Shown: piece after piece, positions 1 to 9,288 of the stretch
Position numbering within the stretch: the first letter of the stretch is position 1
Layout of the letters: each line of letters opens with the position of its first letter
Assembly (NCBI GenBank): GCA_027485695.1
Contig: JAIXQO010000009.1
Location: 137,157 to 201,156 of the forward strand
DNA: 64,000 nucleotides
Reading direction: 5' to 3'
Source: Pseudomonadota bacterium
GTDB taxonomy: Bacteria; Bdellovibrionota; UBA1018
Position numbers and translations under genes: made by a program
The notes under the pieces: generated by a model
What the model saw: only the letters and a program-made list of their open reading frames with translations
Told to the model about the DNA's origin: nothing
Databases searched by the model: none

Positions 1-1309
1 AATGGCAGAGCTTAAGACGGAATCGGTAACCACACGGTGTAATTTCAAACGTTTGCGGATCCTGAGTCCCACCTCGGCATTTTCTCCCAAAATGCTCGAT
101 CATATCTCCATCCGGGTCTGCGTAGCCCCAGAATGTATTATCGAATCCACAGGCCGGGCATGGAACCAAGACCGGCACGGTATCCTTAGCCGGGCGTTTG
201 TCACTCACTTCAGGAGCATAGATATCGTGCCCCATGCCCGTGTAATCGAGAACGTAACAGTCCTTCTTATCATTCGAGAGCCTGAGCCCCCGTCCCACGA
301 TCTGCTGATAGAGACTATTGGACTCGGTTGGCCTCAAGATCGCGATCACGTCCACATGAGGTGCATCAAATCCCGTGGTCAGCACAGAAACGTTCACGAG
401 GTACTTGAACTTCTTGGCCTTGAAATCAGATACGATTTGATCGCGATCACGCATTTCCGTATCACCGATCACGAGTCGGGCATCGCCCTCCGGCAAGTAG
501 GTCATGATCTCTTCGGCATGACGAATCGAAGCACTGAAAATCATTACACCTTTGCGATCGTATTTTTCAGTGATGTCGATGATATTTTTGATGATAAGCG
601 GCGTCAGCCGTTTCTGATTTTTTAGGATCTCCTCGACCTCTCCTGCCGTATACATCCGTCCTTTTTCAGAGAGCTCGGAAAAATCATAACTCGTGACCGG
701 AATATCAACCTTGACCGGCACGGTGAGGAATTTGTTTTTGATCATGTACGATAGCGGAAGCTCATACACGCATTGTTTAAAAAAACGTGGCTGATCCGTT
801 TTGATGTCTCCATCCGCACCGTTCTCGTAGATCCACCCCAAACCCAGTCGATACGGCGTCGCGGTCAACCCCAGGATGCAGAGACCCGGGTTTTTTGCCT
901 GAAGTTTACGAATCACCTCTTGATACTGGGTCGCGCCGTCGTCTGCCACCCGATGGCACTCATCAATGACGAGAAGTGAAAAATCCTCGAAAAACTCATC
1001 CGGCGCGCGGGCGATCGATTGAACACTCCCAAAAATCGCTTTTTGACTCGAATCTTTTTTGCCAAGGCTGGCGGAAAATATCCCCGCCGATAGTCCGTAG
1101 CTCGTATATTTTTGATGGTTCTGCTCGACAAGTTCCTTGACGTGCGCAAGCACCAGCACCCGTCCCTTGGCAATTCGAGCCAGCTCGGCGATCACGAGAC
1201 TTTTTCCAGCTCCGGTCGGTAAGACGACGACCGCGGGTTCGCGCTTCTTTTTAAAGAATGCGACTGCGCGATCGACAGCTGTTTTTTGATAGTCGCGGAG
1301 GGTATACAT
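1..1309 (-). CDS. RadD/YejH-like superfamily II DNA helicase, 3' end cut off
   Basis: The minus-strand frame from the ATG at 1309 stays open to the window edge (436 codons seen, no stop). It starts [13 protein letters not shown], followed by a Walker A motif (PTGAGKS), a Walker B motif of the DECH type (VIDECHRV), SAT-like motif III ([10 protein letters not shown]), and motifs V and VI ([19 protein letters not shown]). The visible end has a zinc-finger-like CPACG plus a later Cys, as in RadD/YejH. Family knowledge: RadD is an ATP-dependent helicase-like repair protein of about 586 residues in E. coli, so roughly a quarter is missing. A type III restriction-type helicase is less likely because no nuclease or methylase neighbour is visible. 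It lies 77 bp downstream of the stop of the giant gene, in the same direction. Confidence 0.85.
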   Translation of the reverse strand, partial: MYTLRDYQKTAVDRAVAFFKKKREPAVVVLPTGAGKSLVIAELARIAKGRVLVLAHVKELVEQNHQKYTSYGLSAGIFSASLGKKDSSQKAIFGSVQSIARAPDEFFEDFSLLVIDECHRVADDGATQYQEVIRKLQAKNPGLCILGLTATPYRLGLGWIYENGADGDIKTDQPRFFKQCVYELPLSYMIKNKFLTVPVKVDIPVTSYDFSELSEKGRMYTAGEVEEILKNQKRLTPLIIKNIIDITEKYDRKGVMIFSASIRHAEEIMTYLPEGDARLVIGDTEMRDRDQIVSDFKAKKFKYLVNVSVLTTGFDAPHVDVIAILRPTESNSLYQQIVGRGLRLSNDKKDCYVLDYTGMGHDIYAPEVSDKRPAKDTVPVLVPCPACGFDNTFWGYADPDGDMIEHFGRKCRGGTQDPQTFEITPCGYRFRLKLCH

Positions 1310-1386
1310 TCGCAAACAGTATAGTTTGGATCAGCTCAAGTGATCAAGCGCCCTTGCTCCGCCATAGTACAAGAAATTCGACCTAA

Positions 1387-4300
1387 CTAGGGCAGCTCTT
1401 TCATAATCAGACGCATGCATTGATAGCGATTGAGCTTCGGATTCTTGATTCTGACGGATTCGTATCGCGAAATCAGACCAAACAAGCCTTTCTTACGCAA
1501 GTGCTTGGCTACTGCATCGCTCAGCATATCGCGAAGAACCTCAGGGTCGGCGTACTCCTCACCGCCCAAAGTCAGCAGGCCCTTCAGGAACCCGACACCG
1601 AATCGATCTTCAATATCGAAACCGAGCCGCTGCGAGAGCTTAAATAGTTCGATCGCTTCGCCGTCCGCCGAGAGACCTTTGGCATAGAGTGCGGAAATCT
1701 CGTTACCGAGTTCACGTACTCGATCTGTAGGGATACGGCCTCCGTCTTTGGACATCTTCGTGATGACCGTCGCGGTATAGACGCCATCTCGCAGTGAAAA
1801 CGAATAAAGCAGCTCCGCGATCCGTGTACGATCATCCGGCAACCAGACTCGCGACATCGAGAACGACTCCGCTTGGCCCCAATCAATGATCACAATTTGT
1901 TTGCTGTTCACTTTGAAAAACTGGTTTCTGCGGTGGCGGTCGGCGTCCCAGATTCCTTCTTCGAAAAGCAATTGAATCACCGCCGAAAGAAATGCTTTGC
2001 CGCCACTGACTTGCTCTGCAGGCGCAAGATGCTCAAAAAACTTTCCTTGAGCGACACTCATGACAATCACATGCGCCGTGTGACCGAACTTTTTGGAGAC
2101 CTCAGGAACGATGACAGACCATCCTTCGATGTTTCCTCCATTTTTTGCGGTGATTCGCTCGAGCGCTGATTTCGCGCGTTTCATACTGGAAACCTCGTGT
2201 GACGTGTCCGTTTCGATAATGATCTGACGCTCGAGACTCGAAATCAGGCTTGCCATCAAGTGCGCTTCACCCGCCAATCCCTCGTTCTCCAAGTTTTTCA
2301 GGAATGCTTTTGCAAACTCCAAGTGTGAGGTCGACTGATCCTTCGCATAAGGATCAATGACTGAAAACGCCAGTGACTCACCGTCGGGCGTTGTTCCTTC
2401 GGCGACCGTTTTCATACTGGCGCTCCCGAGAACCTCCTCTATTCTCACCCCGTTAAACTGGCTCCCCAACTCGCCCTCGAGTATCGACAAATATCGAAAT
2501 TTCGTCATCGCAAGCTCATTCGAGGACTTAAAATCCCTGAAGTCAACCGATCGATCGCCCAGGAGCTTCCAGGTATCCACCGCCTGCGCGGCTTTTTTAC
2601 CGGGTGTCTTAAAAACTTGAAAGATGGGCTTAAGCGAATCTTTTTGAATCGTTTTCGGATCCAAAGAACAAAGATACGCCATAGCCACAGAACGCTCATG
2701 CTCGGGACTCGCCAGAATGAACGCCCGAAGAATTTTTTCGTTATCGGATCCTTTTTTGTAACCTAAAAACTCACGCGCAAATTGAATTTCCCAACCGTCG
2801 GCTGCGTTCAGCGGTTTTGAGCCTGAGTGGATGAGAAGATCAATGATAGGGATACGCTCAGAACCGCGCATATTCGCCAGCATTCCATCTAGCCAGTCGA
2901 GGGTAGTATCGGCGAAATCAGAAGGCGACGCCTGATCCGCTTCCTTCCACCAAGTATAGACCTGCGACAACTGGTCCACCAAACGACGCCTCAACGCAAC
3001 GTTACCCATCAACGATTCGCGCAGTTTACCGCGAAGCTCAACCGAGAGCGGTTCTCCGGCGTGATCTCTTAAGTGATGGATCAAACCCTTGATTTCGGTC
3101 GACGAGAGTGACTGAACGTACGAGGATACGGCGCTTGAGATTCGCACGCGCTCAGGCGTAGCCGAAGCGCTCGAGGAATAGGACTTCAATCCTTCTAGGT
3201 AGTCGAGATCGGCTACTCTGGCGAGTGGAGATTTCCAAGCCAATGCCTCCAGTACCTCGTCTCGTGCTGCAGTCGCCTCAGAAGCGAGCGCCGCGATCTC
3301 GCTTGCGATCGATTTGACATCACTCGGGGCCACTTCGTGCCCCTCAGTGCGGAATTCGAGGAATCGCTCTAACCATTGCACTTGCATTTTCGGTCGATGA
3401 AACCTGCCTTTGGTTTCCCGATAACGAGCTTTGGTAGCAAAATCCGAAAAATGCTCGACTTTAAAACCTGGATGGCGGGTGAGCTTAAGGAGCGCTCGAT
3501 CCACCTCAGGTAAACTACCATCATACGTTATTAAGGAGAGAATTTTTACTCGCGACTCGATGGGTATCTCGAGTAATTCCAGCGCGTCGACTACTCGACG
3601 TTTCACTTGTTCCCACGCCTCAGTGCGAACAATGGTCAGATCCGAAAAATTCCAGAGGTCATCGACAAAATGAGACAGTTGCTCACGGGCATCTAGCGGT
3701 GCAATCGCAGCGTTCGCGATGATCTCTTCCAGGTGCAGACGAATGACGGCGATACGGTCCGGATATTTAAGAAACGCGCGTCGTTTTGCCGGGTTCCTCG
3801 GAATAGTGAATCTCCAAGTCGACCCCAGAACTCCGTAACTACGTAGCTTCCGATAGAGTTGAACGGCTTTTTCATTCCTAAACAAGTCCGCATGCCAACG
3901 TTCGGGTAGCCGCCAACCATTACCTTGACCTACTACAGTGTTACCGTCGGACCGGAACAGGTCTTTGAGGAGTTCCGTCTTCTTCGCAGCACTCAACGTG
4001 CTGAAATCAATCCACTGAACGATCTGATCTTCGATCGAGGGCAATAACTGATAGAGGTTTTGGTTGGCCCATTCACGACTGTAGGGAGCTGTGTGATTGA
4101 AACCAGCGTCTGGATCATCCATCAGCTCTTGAAAGGATCGATAGATCAGCTTACGTAACGCATCGCCGCTCACGTTGGATTCATTGAGATTCCGAGTGTA
4201 GTATTCAAACCTCTGTTTAAAGTCTCGTCTGAAATCGTTTGGTTTCGCCGTATAGACGCGAACACCTAACGTCTGCGTCAGCGCTGAGCGATCGATTCGT

Positions 4301-6360
4301 TGATAAGACGGGAGCATCTCACCCTTGAGATACGGCAAAATCTCGGAATCGAGCCAGATCGGATTCTGCGGTCGACTCAGGTTCTGCGATCGCTCCAGTA
4401 ACAAATGAGTATAACCGGTATCTTTATTCTCGAGCGGAGGTTTCCGGAAAAAGTAGGCCCAGTCTTCGCCCTTTTGAGACGAGAAGATAACCTTAAGCTC
4501 CCCTTGGAGCTGCCGAACTCCTTCCTCATAAGAGACACCTACTGCACGAAAAATCGAAGGCCAATCAAACAGTCGATTGTCTCTTAGAAATAACTCGCAA
4601 ACGGCAAATTTTGATTTATTTTTCCAAAACTCTCTCAGTAGCAAACGTCGTTCTTCTTCTAGACGAGGCGCCAACTGTATGGGATTTCTTCCTTCGAATT
4701 TCAGTAAAGGCGAAAAACTCTCAGGCGTGGCGCTCTTCACGAAACTGTATATTTCCGAAATGCCGGATTCTTTGACTCTCGGATGTTCAAGGATCCTTCT
4801 GAGAAAATAGATTCGGTCTCGCTCGTTCAGTTTTTCCAGTGCCTGAGCGTGAATCTTGTCGAGATTGATCGAATGCGCGAACGACTGCTCAAAAATCGGA
4901 ACATCAAAAAATGATAGTGAAACAGAGCCGGGAGCCAACACAAACCGCAACTGACTAATTCTCGAGTAGATGGCCTCCTGTACGCTATCAATAGATGGTT
5001 TCAGTAACTGTTGCCAAGCTTGAATAAATGCGTTTCGGTACTCGACAGATTGAAAGAGTGGATGTCGCTCCAATACCATACGACGGCGAGCGGAGACCGG
5101 TAACCGCTCACCATCTACTTCTAACTCGTCAAATATCGGTGGAAATTTTCTCGATTGAGGACTCGCTTGTTTTTCCATCGCGAAAAGCGCCTGAAGTTCG
5201 GCAAATTTCTGAATCGTTTGGGCATCAAGTGCAGTTTGAATACTTCCGGCTAAAATCTGATCGAGGCGAGTCCACGCGAGATTGAATGTGCGTTGATTGT
5301 CAATATTTCGGTAGGCTTCTGAACCTTTCCAAGCGTTGGAAATAGCCAACAGAAACTCTACGCCTTCTACAACGGTTGTGAACCGTCGAGCCTCACTCCG
5401 GTCAAAATAGTGAACGCTTCGAACACTTTTTAACTCTTTTGGATCGATGCGGGTGATGAGAGGTATGGGTGTCGGCCAACCTTTTTCATATCGATCCAGG
5501 GTCAAATGGGCACGATTGGCAGCCTGCCTCAAGTGATCTTCGGGATGCGTGCTCACGAGCCCTTCGATCACTTTGACATCGGTTTGCTTTTGATTTTTAG
5601 CGGCATTATCTAGCGCCTCAAGCCCCTCGTAGAGAACCGCCGGACGAAATTTCGCTTTTTTCAAGATCTCACGGCCAAAATAATCGGCCGCATACTCTCT
5701 GGACTGGGACAACATTTCATCGCTCGCGTCTACTTTCATAAACGTCTGGGTCAGCGAGATATAGTCTGACATGTGGGCGAATTCGTGCGCAATCACGCCC
5801 AGAATGCGATCAAATTCTTCGGGAGAATTCGCGAGACGATCAATGAGTCCTGAAGAAATATCGACGACGTTAAAGATTCGTGCGTACTTAGATTTCTGGG
5901 AGACTTTTTGAAGTCCATCGACGCCGGGGTAGTATTTACTGGAGACGAATAGCCCTCCTCTGGTCCGTACGTCTTTCAAGATGTAGATCTGAGCGTTCGG
6001 CGACGGCTCATCGACCACACGTATGACAAACTCCGCGGAGGCAATGCGTGGGTTTCTCGGATCGGATTCGATCACATCGATCTGCGCCTGCAGAAGACGC
6101 CGAGCCCCCTCAAGGATCGCTTGTCGAATCGTTGGATAGCGATCCGAAATGTCGGGAGGGAGTTCAGTAAAACTCTCTTTTAGCCGGCGTCGATAGCTGT
6201 TCCAGTTACTCTCATATTCACGCCAGGTGCTGACGGACCGGGTGATCTTGTGACGGATATCGGCCAGCGCATCGTTTGACCCCAGGCATACGCCCACGAT
6301 TGATAAGGTTAATCCGATCCAGACCACCCGAAAAATGTGATTCAGCCGCCCGAGATTCAT
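1387..6360 (-). CDS. Giant exported protein: M48-like metallopeptidase region plus C-terminal ABC1/UbiB-like kinase fold
   Basis: This is a 1657-residue protein with an N-terminal signal peptide (hydrophobic about 12-27, likely cleavage after ALA near 33). Residues 192-196 are HEFAH and 221-226 read REYAAD, the HExxH plus E-x3-D arrangement of M48 peptidases. About 1000 helical residues of unknown type follow. Residues about 1306-1500 align by eye with ABC1/AarF/UbiB kinases: GSASM (about 1312) for the AxAS loop, DGESLAFSV for DGrxVAVKV, DADRHRRN (about 1472-1479) for HADPHPGN, and IIDWG (D1493) for the metal-binding LLDFG. The lysine of VAVK is replaced by Ser (about 1333), and I cannot see a clear KxGQ motif upstream, so the kinase fold may be inactive or atypical. 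ABC1 proteins are normally cytoplasmic or membrane-associated and act in quinone or lipid metabolism; here the whole chain is predicted to be exported. It is a single-gene unit. Confidence 0.7.
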   Translation of the reverse strand: MNLGRLNHIFRVVWIGLTLSIVGVCLGSNDALADIRHKITRSVSTWREYESNWNSYRRRLKESFTELPPDISDRYPTIRQAILEGARRLLQAQIDVIESDPRNPRIASAEFVIRVVDEPSPNAQIYILKDVRTRGGLFVSSKYYPGVDGLQKVSQKSKYARIFNVVDISSGLIDRLANSPEEFDRILGVIAHEFAHMSDYISLTQTFMKVDASDEMLSQSREYAADYFGREILKKAKFRPAVLYEGLEALDNAAKNQKQTDVKVIEGLVSTHPEDHLRQAANRAHLTLDRYEKGWPTPIPLITRIDPKELKSVRSVHYFDRSEARRFTTVVEGVEFLLAISNAWKGSEAYRNIDNQRTFNLAWTRLDQILAGSIQTALDAQTIQKFAELQALFAMEKQASPQSRKFPPIFDELEVDGERLPVSARRRMVLERHPLFQSVEYRNAFIQAWQQLLKPSIDSVQEAIYSRISQLRFVLAPGSVSLSFFDVPIFEQSFAHSINLDKIHAQALEKLNERDRIYFLRRILEHPRVKESGISEIYSFVKSATPESFSPLLKFEGRNPIQLAPRLEEERRLLLREFWKNKSKFAVCELFLRDNRLFDWPSIFRAVGVSYEEGVRQLQGELKVIFSSQKGEDWAYFFRKPPLENKDTGYTHLLLERSQNLSRPQNPIWLDSEILPYLKGEMLPSYQRIDRSALTQTLGVRVYTAKPNDFRRDFKQRFEYYTRNLNESNVSGDALRKLIYRSFQELMDDPDAGFNHTAPYSREWANQNLYQLLPSIEDQIVQWIDFSTLSAAKKTELLKDLFRSDGNTVVGQGNGWRLPERWHADLFRNEKAVQLYRKLRSYGVLGSTWRFTIPRNPAKRRAFLKYPDRIAVIRLHLEEIIANAAIAPLDAREQLSHFVDDLWNFSDLTIVRTEAWEQVKRRVVDALELLEIPIESRVKILSLITYDGSLPEVDRALLKLTRHPGFKVEHFSDFATKARYRETKGRFHRPKMQVQWLERFLEFRTEGHEVAPSDVKSIASEIAALASEATAARDEVLEALAWKSPLARVADLDYLEGLKSYSSSASATPERVRISSAVSSYVQSLSSTEIKGLIHHLRDHAGEPLSVELRGKLRESLMGNVALRRRLVDQLSQVYTWWKEADQASPSDFADTTLDWLDGMLANMRGSERIPIIDLLIHSGSKPLNAADGWEIQFAREFLGYKKGSDNEKILRAFILASPEHERSVAMAYLCSLDPKTIQKDSLKPIFQVFKTPGKKAAQAVDTWKLLGDRSVDFRDFKSSNELAMTKFRYLSILEGELGSQFNGVRIEEVLGSASMKTVAEGTTPDGESLAFSVIDPYAKDQSTSHLEFAKAFLKNLENEGLAGEAHLMASLISSLERQIIIETDTSHEVSSMKRAKSALERITAKNGGNIEGWSVIVPEVSKKFGHTAHVIVMSVAQGKFFEHLAPAEQVSGGKAFLSAVIQLLFEEGIWDADRHRRNQFFKVNSKQIVIIDWGQAESFSMSRVWLPDDRTRIAELLYSFSLRDGVYTATVITKMSKDGGRIPTDRVRELGNEISALYAKGLSADGEAIELFKLSQRLGFDIEDRFGVGFLKGLLTLGGEEYADPEVLRDMLSDAVAKHLRKKGLFGLISRYESVRIKNPKLNRYQCMRLIMKELP

Positions 6361-6517
6361 CCTCTACTTGTCGGACCAATCAGCTAAATTCCTAAAATTC
6401 TCAGCCGTCAACTTTCCATCGGTCGTTTACCCGACTTCATCCGCTTGAGCTCCGCCTCATTGCACGAGCAGGATGAATCAGTCATTCTGAAAGTACACAA
6501 ACAGGCGGAAACAGCAG

Positions 6518-6712
6518 ATGAGCGAACACGATTTCGAAGGCACACTCGTCCTGGAAAAACTCGCTGAGATCGGCAAAGTCGATGAATTCTTCGAGGCAAT
6601 CGACTCAGACGATTTCGATGCCGTACGGCTCCTTATGCGAAGGGCCCGAATTGATACGGAAACGATCGCCCAAGTACTTCAGAAAATGAGCGATGCGGAT
6701 GACGAACATTAA
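6518..6712 (+). CDS. Small acidic hypothetical protein (64 aa)
   Basis: A 64-residue, strongly acidic, helix-rich protein with no signal peptide and no cysteines. I do not recognise the family. The start is at ATG 6518, with a weak GGCGGA about 11 nt upstream. Its 3' end overlaps the next gene (start 6693) by 20 bp in a different frame, which suggests translational coupling to the four-helix membrane protein. A role as that protein's cytoplasmic partner is only a guess from position. Confidence 0.55.
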   Translation: MSEHDFEGTLVLEKLAEIGKVDEFFEAIDSDDFDAVRLLMRRARIDTETIAQVLQKMSDADDEH

Positions 6713-7085
6713 CCCACGTTCCGTTTTGTACCTCGATGCGGGCGGTGCTCTTTTGACCGCGGTTCTGGTTTGGTTCCTCGTACCCTTTTTGGATACTGAA
6801 CGAGAGATTCTTCCAAATCAGATTCAGGTACTAGGAGGCATCGGCGCGTTTTGCTTTTTGTTTTCCTCGAGCTTCGCGATTCTCGTTAAAAAGAATTTTG
6901 GACCAGCGCTGGGGATCATCGCACTCGTCAATACCGCTTACTGCGCGTTGACCGCGTACTGGATCTTCTTCTCTCGATCGAACCTGAGCCCCATTCTTCT
7001 CGGGTATTTTGCAATGGAAGTCACTGCGATCTCTGCCGTAGTCTGGTTGGAAATCAGGGTCATTCAAAGACTACATTCCGGCTAA
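6693..7085 (+). CDS. Four-helix inner-membrane protein, unknown function
   Basis: A 130-residue hydrophobic protein with four predicted transmembrane helices (about 9-29, 44-62, 70-89, 97-118) and short loops. The conserved-looking start (SVLYLDAGGALLTAVLVW) resembles small DoxX-like or DUF-type four-TM proteins, but I cannot name a family. It starts inside the 64-aa gene upstream, so the two are probably co-expressed. It lies just upstream of the ArsR promoter but ends before it. Confidence 0.65.
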   Translation: MRMTNINPRSVLYLDAGGALLTAVLVWFLVPFLDTEREILPNQIQVLGGIGAFCFLFSSSFAILVKKNFGPALGIIALVNTAYCALTAYWIFFSRSNLSPILLGYFAMEVTAISAVVWLEIRVIQRLHSG

Positions 7086-7140
7086 CCCTTGCATTCATTT
7101 ACTCTCGAAATGCCTGAAAGAAGGCTTCAAAAATCATCAT

Positions 7141-7170
7141 TTGACATGTAACCATTTAGTTGCATATACT
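7141..7170 (+). promoter_or_regulatory. Sigma-70 promoter with internal palindromic ArsR-type operator
   Basis: TTGACA (7141-7146), an 18-nt spacer and TATACT (7165-7170). Between and partly within the two boxes lies an inverted repeat, ATGTAAC-N6-GTTGCAT (7146-7165), with one mismatch between arms. It has the form of the operators of ArsR regulators paired with SRPBCC genes. Transcription would begin about 7177, at the start codon of the ArsR gene (7178), giving a leaderless message. Autorepression by the ArsR protein is inferred from position. Confidence 0.75.
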
Positions 7171-7177
7171 ATGAGTG

Positions 7178-7528
7178 ATGGACGCTGTTTTCAAAGCACT
7201 CGCCGACGAAAGTCGGCGCTCTATTCTCGACCACCTCTACAATCAAGGCGGACTCACGCTCGGCGATATTTGTGAGCCGTTCGTAGAATCCATGAGCAGA
7301 CAAGCCGTGATGAAACACCTGAAGATCCTTGAAGAAGCGCAACTCATCACGATTGTCTGGAGTGGCCGAGAGAAACATCACTACTTGAACCCGGTACCGA
7401 TTCACGCCATCCAAGACCGATGGATCCGGAAGTTCGAAAAGCAACGCATGGACGCGCTGAGCGCACTTAAGCACGCCTTAGAAGGCACAACACCCAAGAC
7501 CAAAGGAAAAAAACATGGCTCAAGCTGA
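7178..7528 (+). CDS. ArsR-family transcriptional repressor
   Basis: A winged-helix DNA-binding protein of about 116 residues. The N-terminus MDAVFKALADESRRSILDHL is the classic ArsR opening; the recognition helix lies around SRQAVMKHLKILEEA, followed by the wing (GREKHHYLNP). It lacks the CxC metal site of arsenic sensors, as is usual for the subgroup paired with SRPBCC (AHSA1-like) proteins. The ATG at 7178 is preferred over the GTG at 7175 because the predicted transcription start falls at about 7177. It overlaps the downstream SRPBCC gene by 14 bp, so the two are coupled. Confidence 0.88.
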   Translation: MDAVFKALADESRRSILDHLYNQGGLTLGDICEPFVESMSRQAVMKHLKILEEAQLITIVWSGREKHHYLNPVPIHAIQDRWIRKFEKQRMDALSALKHALEGTTPKTKGKKHGSS

Positions 7529-7964
7529 TCAAGATTTCGTCTATGTCACGTACATCAAAACGACTCCGGAAAAACTCTGGGAGGCGCTGACGTCTCCCGC
7601 ATTTACCCGCCAGTATTGGTTTGGCATTGACGTGACGAGCGACTGGAAGGTCGGATCACCGATGACCTACATCAGCGGCGGCGAAACCAAGGTCGATGGA
7701 AAAGTACTCATCGCCGACCGCCCAAAACTACTCTCGTATACGTTTCACGAAACCAACGGGGACGCTTCCGCCGAGCCGCCAACCCGAGTGACGCTCGAGA
7801 TCGAACCCGAAGCCGGTACCGAAACCGTTCGCCTAACCGTGACACACACGGATTTTGTCGCGAACTCAAAACATCGCCCATCCATCTCGCAAGGCTGGCC
7901 GGCCGTCCTGTCTGGACTCAAGTCACTCTTGGAGACTGGCAAGACACTTCAGTTCGAGATGTAA
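7515..7964 (+). CDS. SRPBCC (AHSA1-like) domain protein
   Basis: A 149-residue START/Bet v1-like helix-grip protein. Hallmarks are the opening FVYVTYIKTTPEKLWEALTSP, the W(Y/F)G strand after TRQYWFGIDV, PKLLSYTF, and a final long helix with QGWPAVLSGLKSLLETG. Such proteins bind small hydrophobic ligands and commonly sit behind an ArsR repressor, as here (14-bp overlap). The ligand cannot be told from sequence. It is probably co-transcribed from the promoter at 7141-7170. Confidence 0.85.
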   Translation: MAQADQDFVYVTYIKTTPEKLWEALTSPAFTRQYWFGIDVTSDWKVGSPMTYISGGETKVDGKVLIADRPKLLSYTFHETNGDASAEPPTRVTLEIEPEAGTETVRLTVTHTDFVANSKHRPSISQGWPAVLSGLKSLLETGKTLQFEM

Positions 7965-7977
7965 TTCATCGTTCTAC

Positions 7978-8024
7978 AAAAAATTGCGTGTTCGATCGGC
8001 TGCTCTATGACTGATCGAACACGC
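7978..8024 (-). terminator. Rho-independent terminator for the minus-strand SRPBCC gene
   Basis: A perfect 12-bp stem, GCGTGTTCGATC (7986-7997) with GATCGAACACGC (8013-8024), and a 15-nt loop. On the minus strand the stem is followed by AATTTTTT (7978-7985). It lies 10 bp past the stop of the 8035-8526 gene. On the plus strand no T-run follows, though the hairpin may still help end the ArsR-SRPBCC transcript. Confidence 0.8.
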
Positions 8025-8034
8025 GAATCAGGCC

Positions 8035-8526
8035 TTACTTCATGAGCTCGATGAGCTGATCCAGCGCTGCATTCCAGCCCTGATGAAATCCCATTTTTTC
8101 GTGGGTTTGCTTACCTACCTCGTCGGAATGCTGAACAATCGCACGATATCGAGTTCCTGAACCGACGGGATCTAAAATCAAATGCACCGTGAATACGAAA
8201 CTGACATTTTCTGATTTTTGCGGATTTCGTGGTCGATAGTCCGGTAGTACGGCGCTCGTCCAAACCAAATAGCGATTCGGCACGACCTCCAAGTAACAAC
8301 CCATGCCCTCGGGCATGTTTTGTCCTTCAGGAGACTGCATCACCGTGCGAAACATTCCGCCCCGACGAAGATCGATATCGCACTCGACCGTTTTCCATGG
8401 ACGAGGACAAAACCACTTCTTGATCAATTCGGGCGTTGTCCAGGCTTTCCAAATCAATTCGGGCGATAACTCCACGACCCGCTCCAACGTCAAATCGAGC
8501 TGTTCAGATATTTGAGGTAAATTCAT
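8035..8526 (-). CDS. SRPBCC (AHSA1-like) domain protein
   Basis: A 163-residue member of the same fold as 7515-7964 but only distantly similar to it. It shows LERVVELSPELIWKAWTTPELIKKWFCPRPWK near the N-terminus and GWNAALDQLIELMK at the C-terminus, typical of Aha1-C/AHSA1-like environmental SRPBCC proteins (the pattern is split here only for description). A GAAAGGA Shine-Dalgarno lies 7-13 nt before the ATG at 8526. It stands convergent to the ArsR-SRPBCC pair and shares the terminator hairpin with it. Ligand unknown. Confidence 0.82.
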   Translation of the reverse strand: MNLPQISEQLDLTLERVVELSPELIWKAWTTPELIKKWFCPRPWKTVECDIDLRRGGMFRTVMQSPEGQNMPEGMGCYLEVVPNRYLVWTSAVLPDYRPRNPQKSENVSFVFTVHLILDPVGSGTRYRAIVQHSDEVGKQTHEKMGFHQGWNAALDQLIELMK

Positions 8527-8579
8527 CTACGCTTTCCTTTCGAGATGGTAAAACGAGGGAGCTATTACTCAGACAAAAC

Positions 8580-9233
8580 TCAAACTCCGTCCTTAAGAAT
8601 CCGAATCAATACCCATCCACCGAGGGCAAGTAGGGTGACGCCGATTGCCTTAAGAATACGATCCATCAGTCGTCCACTGATCCGACCCCGATGCTTGCGG
8701 ATCAATCCTACGAAGAGTACAAACCAAACGAAAATCCCCCCCGCGATCCCGGCTGAGAATCCGGCAGCATTCGCATCCGTGAGGGAAAACCATTTCATCG
8801 AGTAGAGTGCGGCAATCGTTGCTCCCCAGGTCGCGAGTAACGATGGGTTGGCGGCACAGACACCTGCCCCCATCAGAAATGCCGATAAACGTCTCGCGGC
8901 TGGGGGCATTTTCGGGGATTGCGCATCTTGGACCTCGGGGCGACGCATTTTCTTGGAGCGAAAGAAATAGACACCCAAACCACAAAGCAACACGGCCGCG
9001 AAGATCTTGGATGCAAGAATCAACCAAGCAAACTCGTTCACCAGTCTCGCAAATCCCCAGAACGCGAGAAACGCATAGACGGCTTCGACGAGACTTGCCC
9101 CCAGTGCGATCCAACGCGCCTGACTGTATTTACCACGCATCGCCTGACTGAATACAAGCGCGGAGATCGGACCGGCAATCGGAATCGCCGTAATGAGCCC
9201 AAATCCAAATCCCGAGAACGTGGCAAAAAACAT
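8580..9233 (-). CDS. LysE-family amino-acid/metabolite exporter
   Basis: A 217-residue integral membrane protein with about six helices. The first helix carries the family signature: GFGFGLITAIPIAGPISALV followed by a short RGKYSQA loop. LysE/RhtB proteins export amino acids or related small molecules across the inner membrane; the substrate cannot be assigned. A central hydrophilic loop (about 110-125, RSKKMRRPEVQD) separates the two halves. It stands alone, 53 bp upstream of the minus SRPBCC gene. Confidence 0.83.
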   Translation of the reverse strand: MFFATFSGFGFGLITAIPIAGPISALVFSQAMRGKYSQARWIALGASLVEAVYAFLAFWGFARLVNEFAWLILASKIFAAVLLCGLGVYFFRSKKMRRPEVQDAQSPKMPPAARRLSAFLMGAGVCAANPSLLATWGATIAALYSMKWFSLTDANAAGFSAGIAGGIFVWFVLFVGLIRKHRGRISGRLMDRILKAIGVTLLALGGWVLIRILKDGV

Positions 9234-9288
9234 ATGATTTAGTTTTACTCAGATATCAGCGCGATTGCGAACGGATAATCGATCGCTA

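Noticed and set aside
2-625. Open plus-strand frame of 207 codons
   Set aside because: It lies opposite the RadD-like helicase, whose minus-strand frame carries all helicase motifs.
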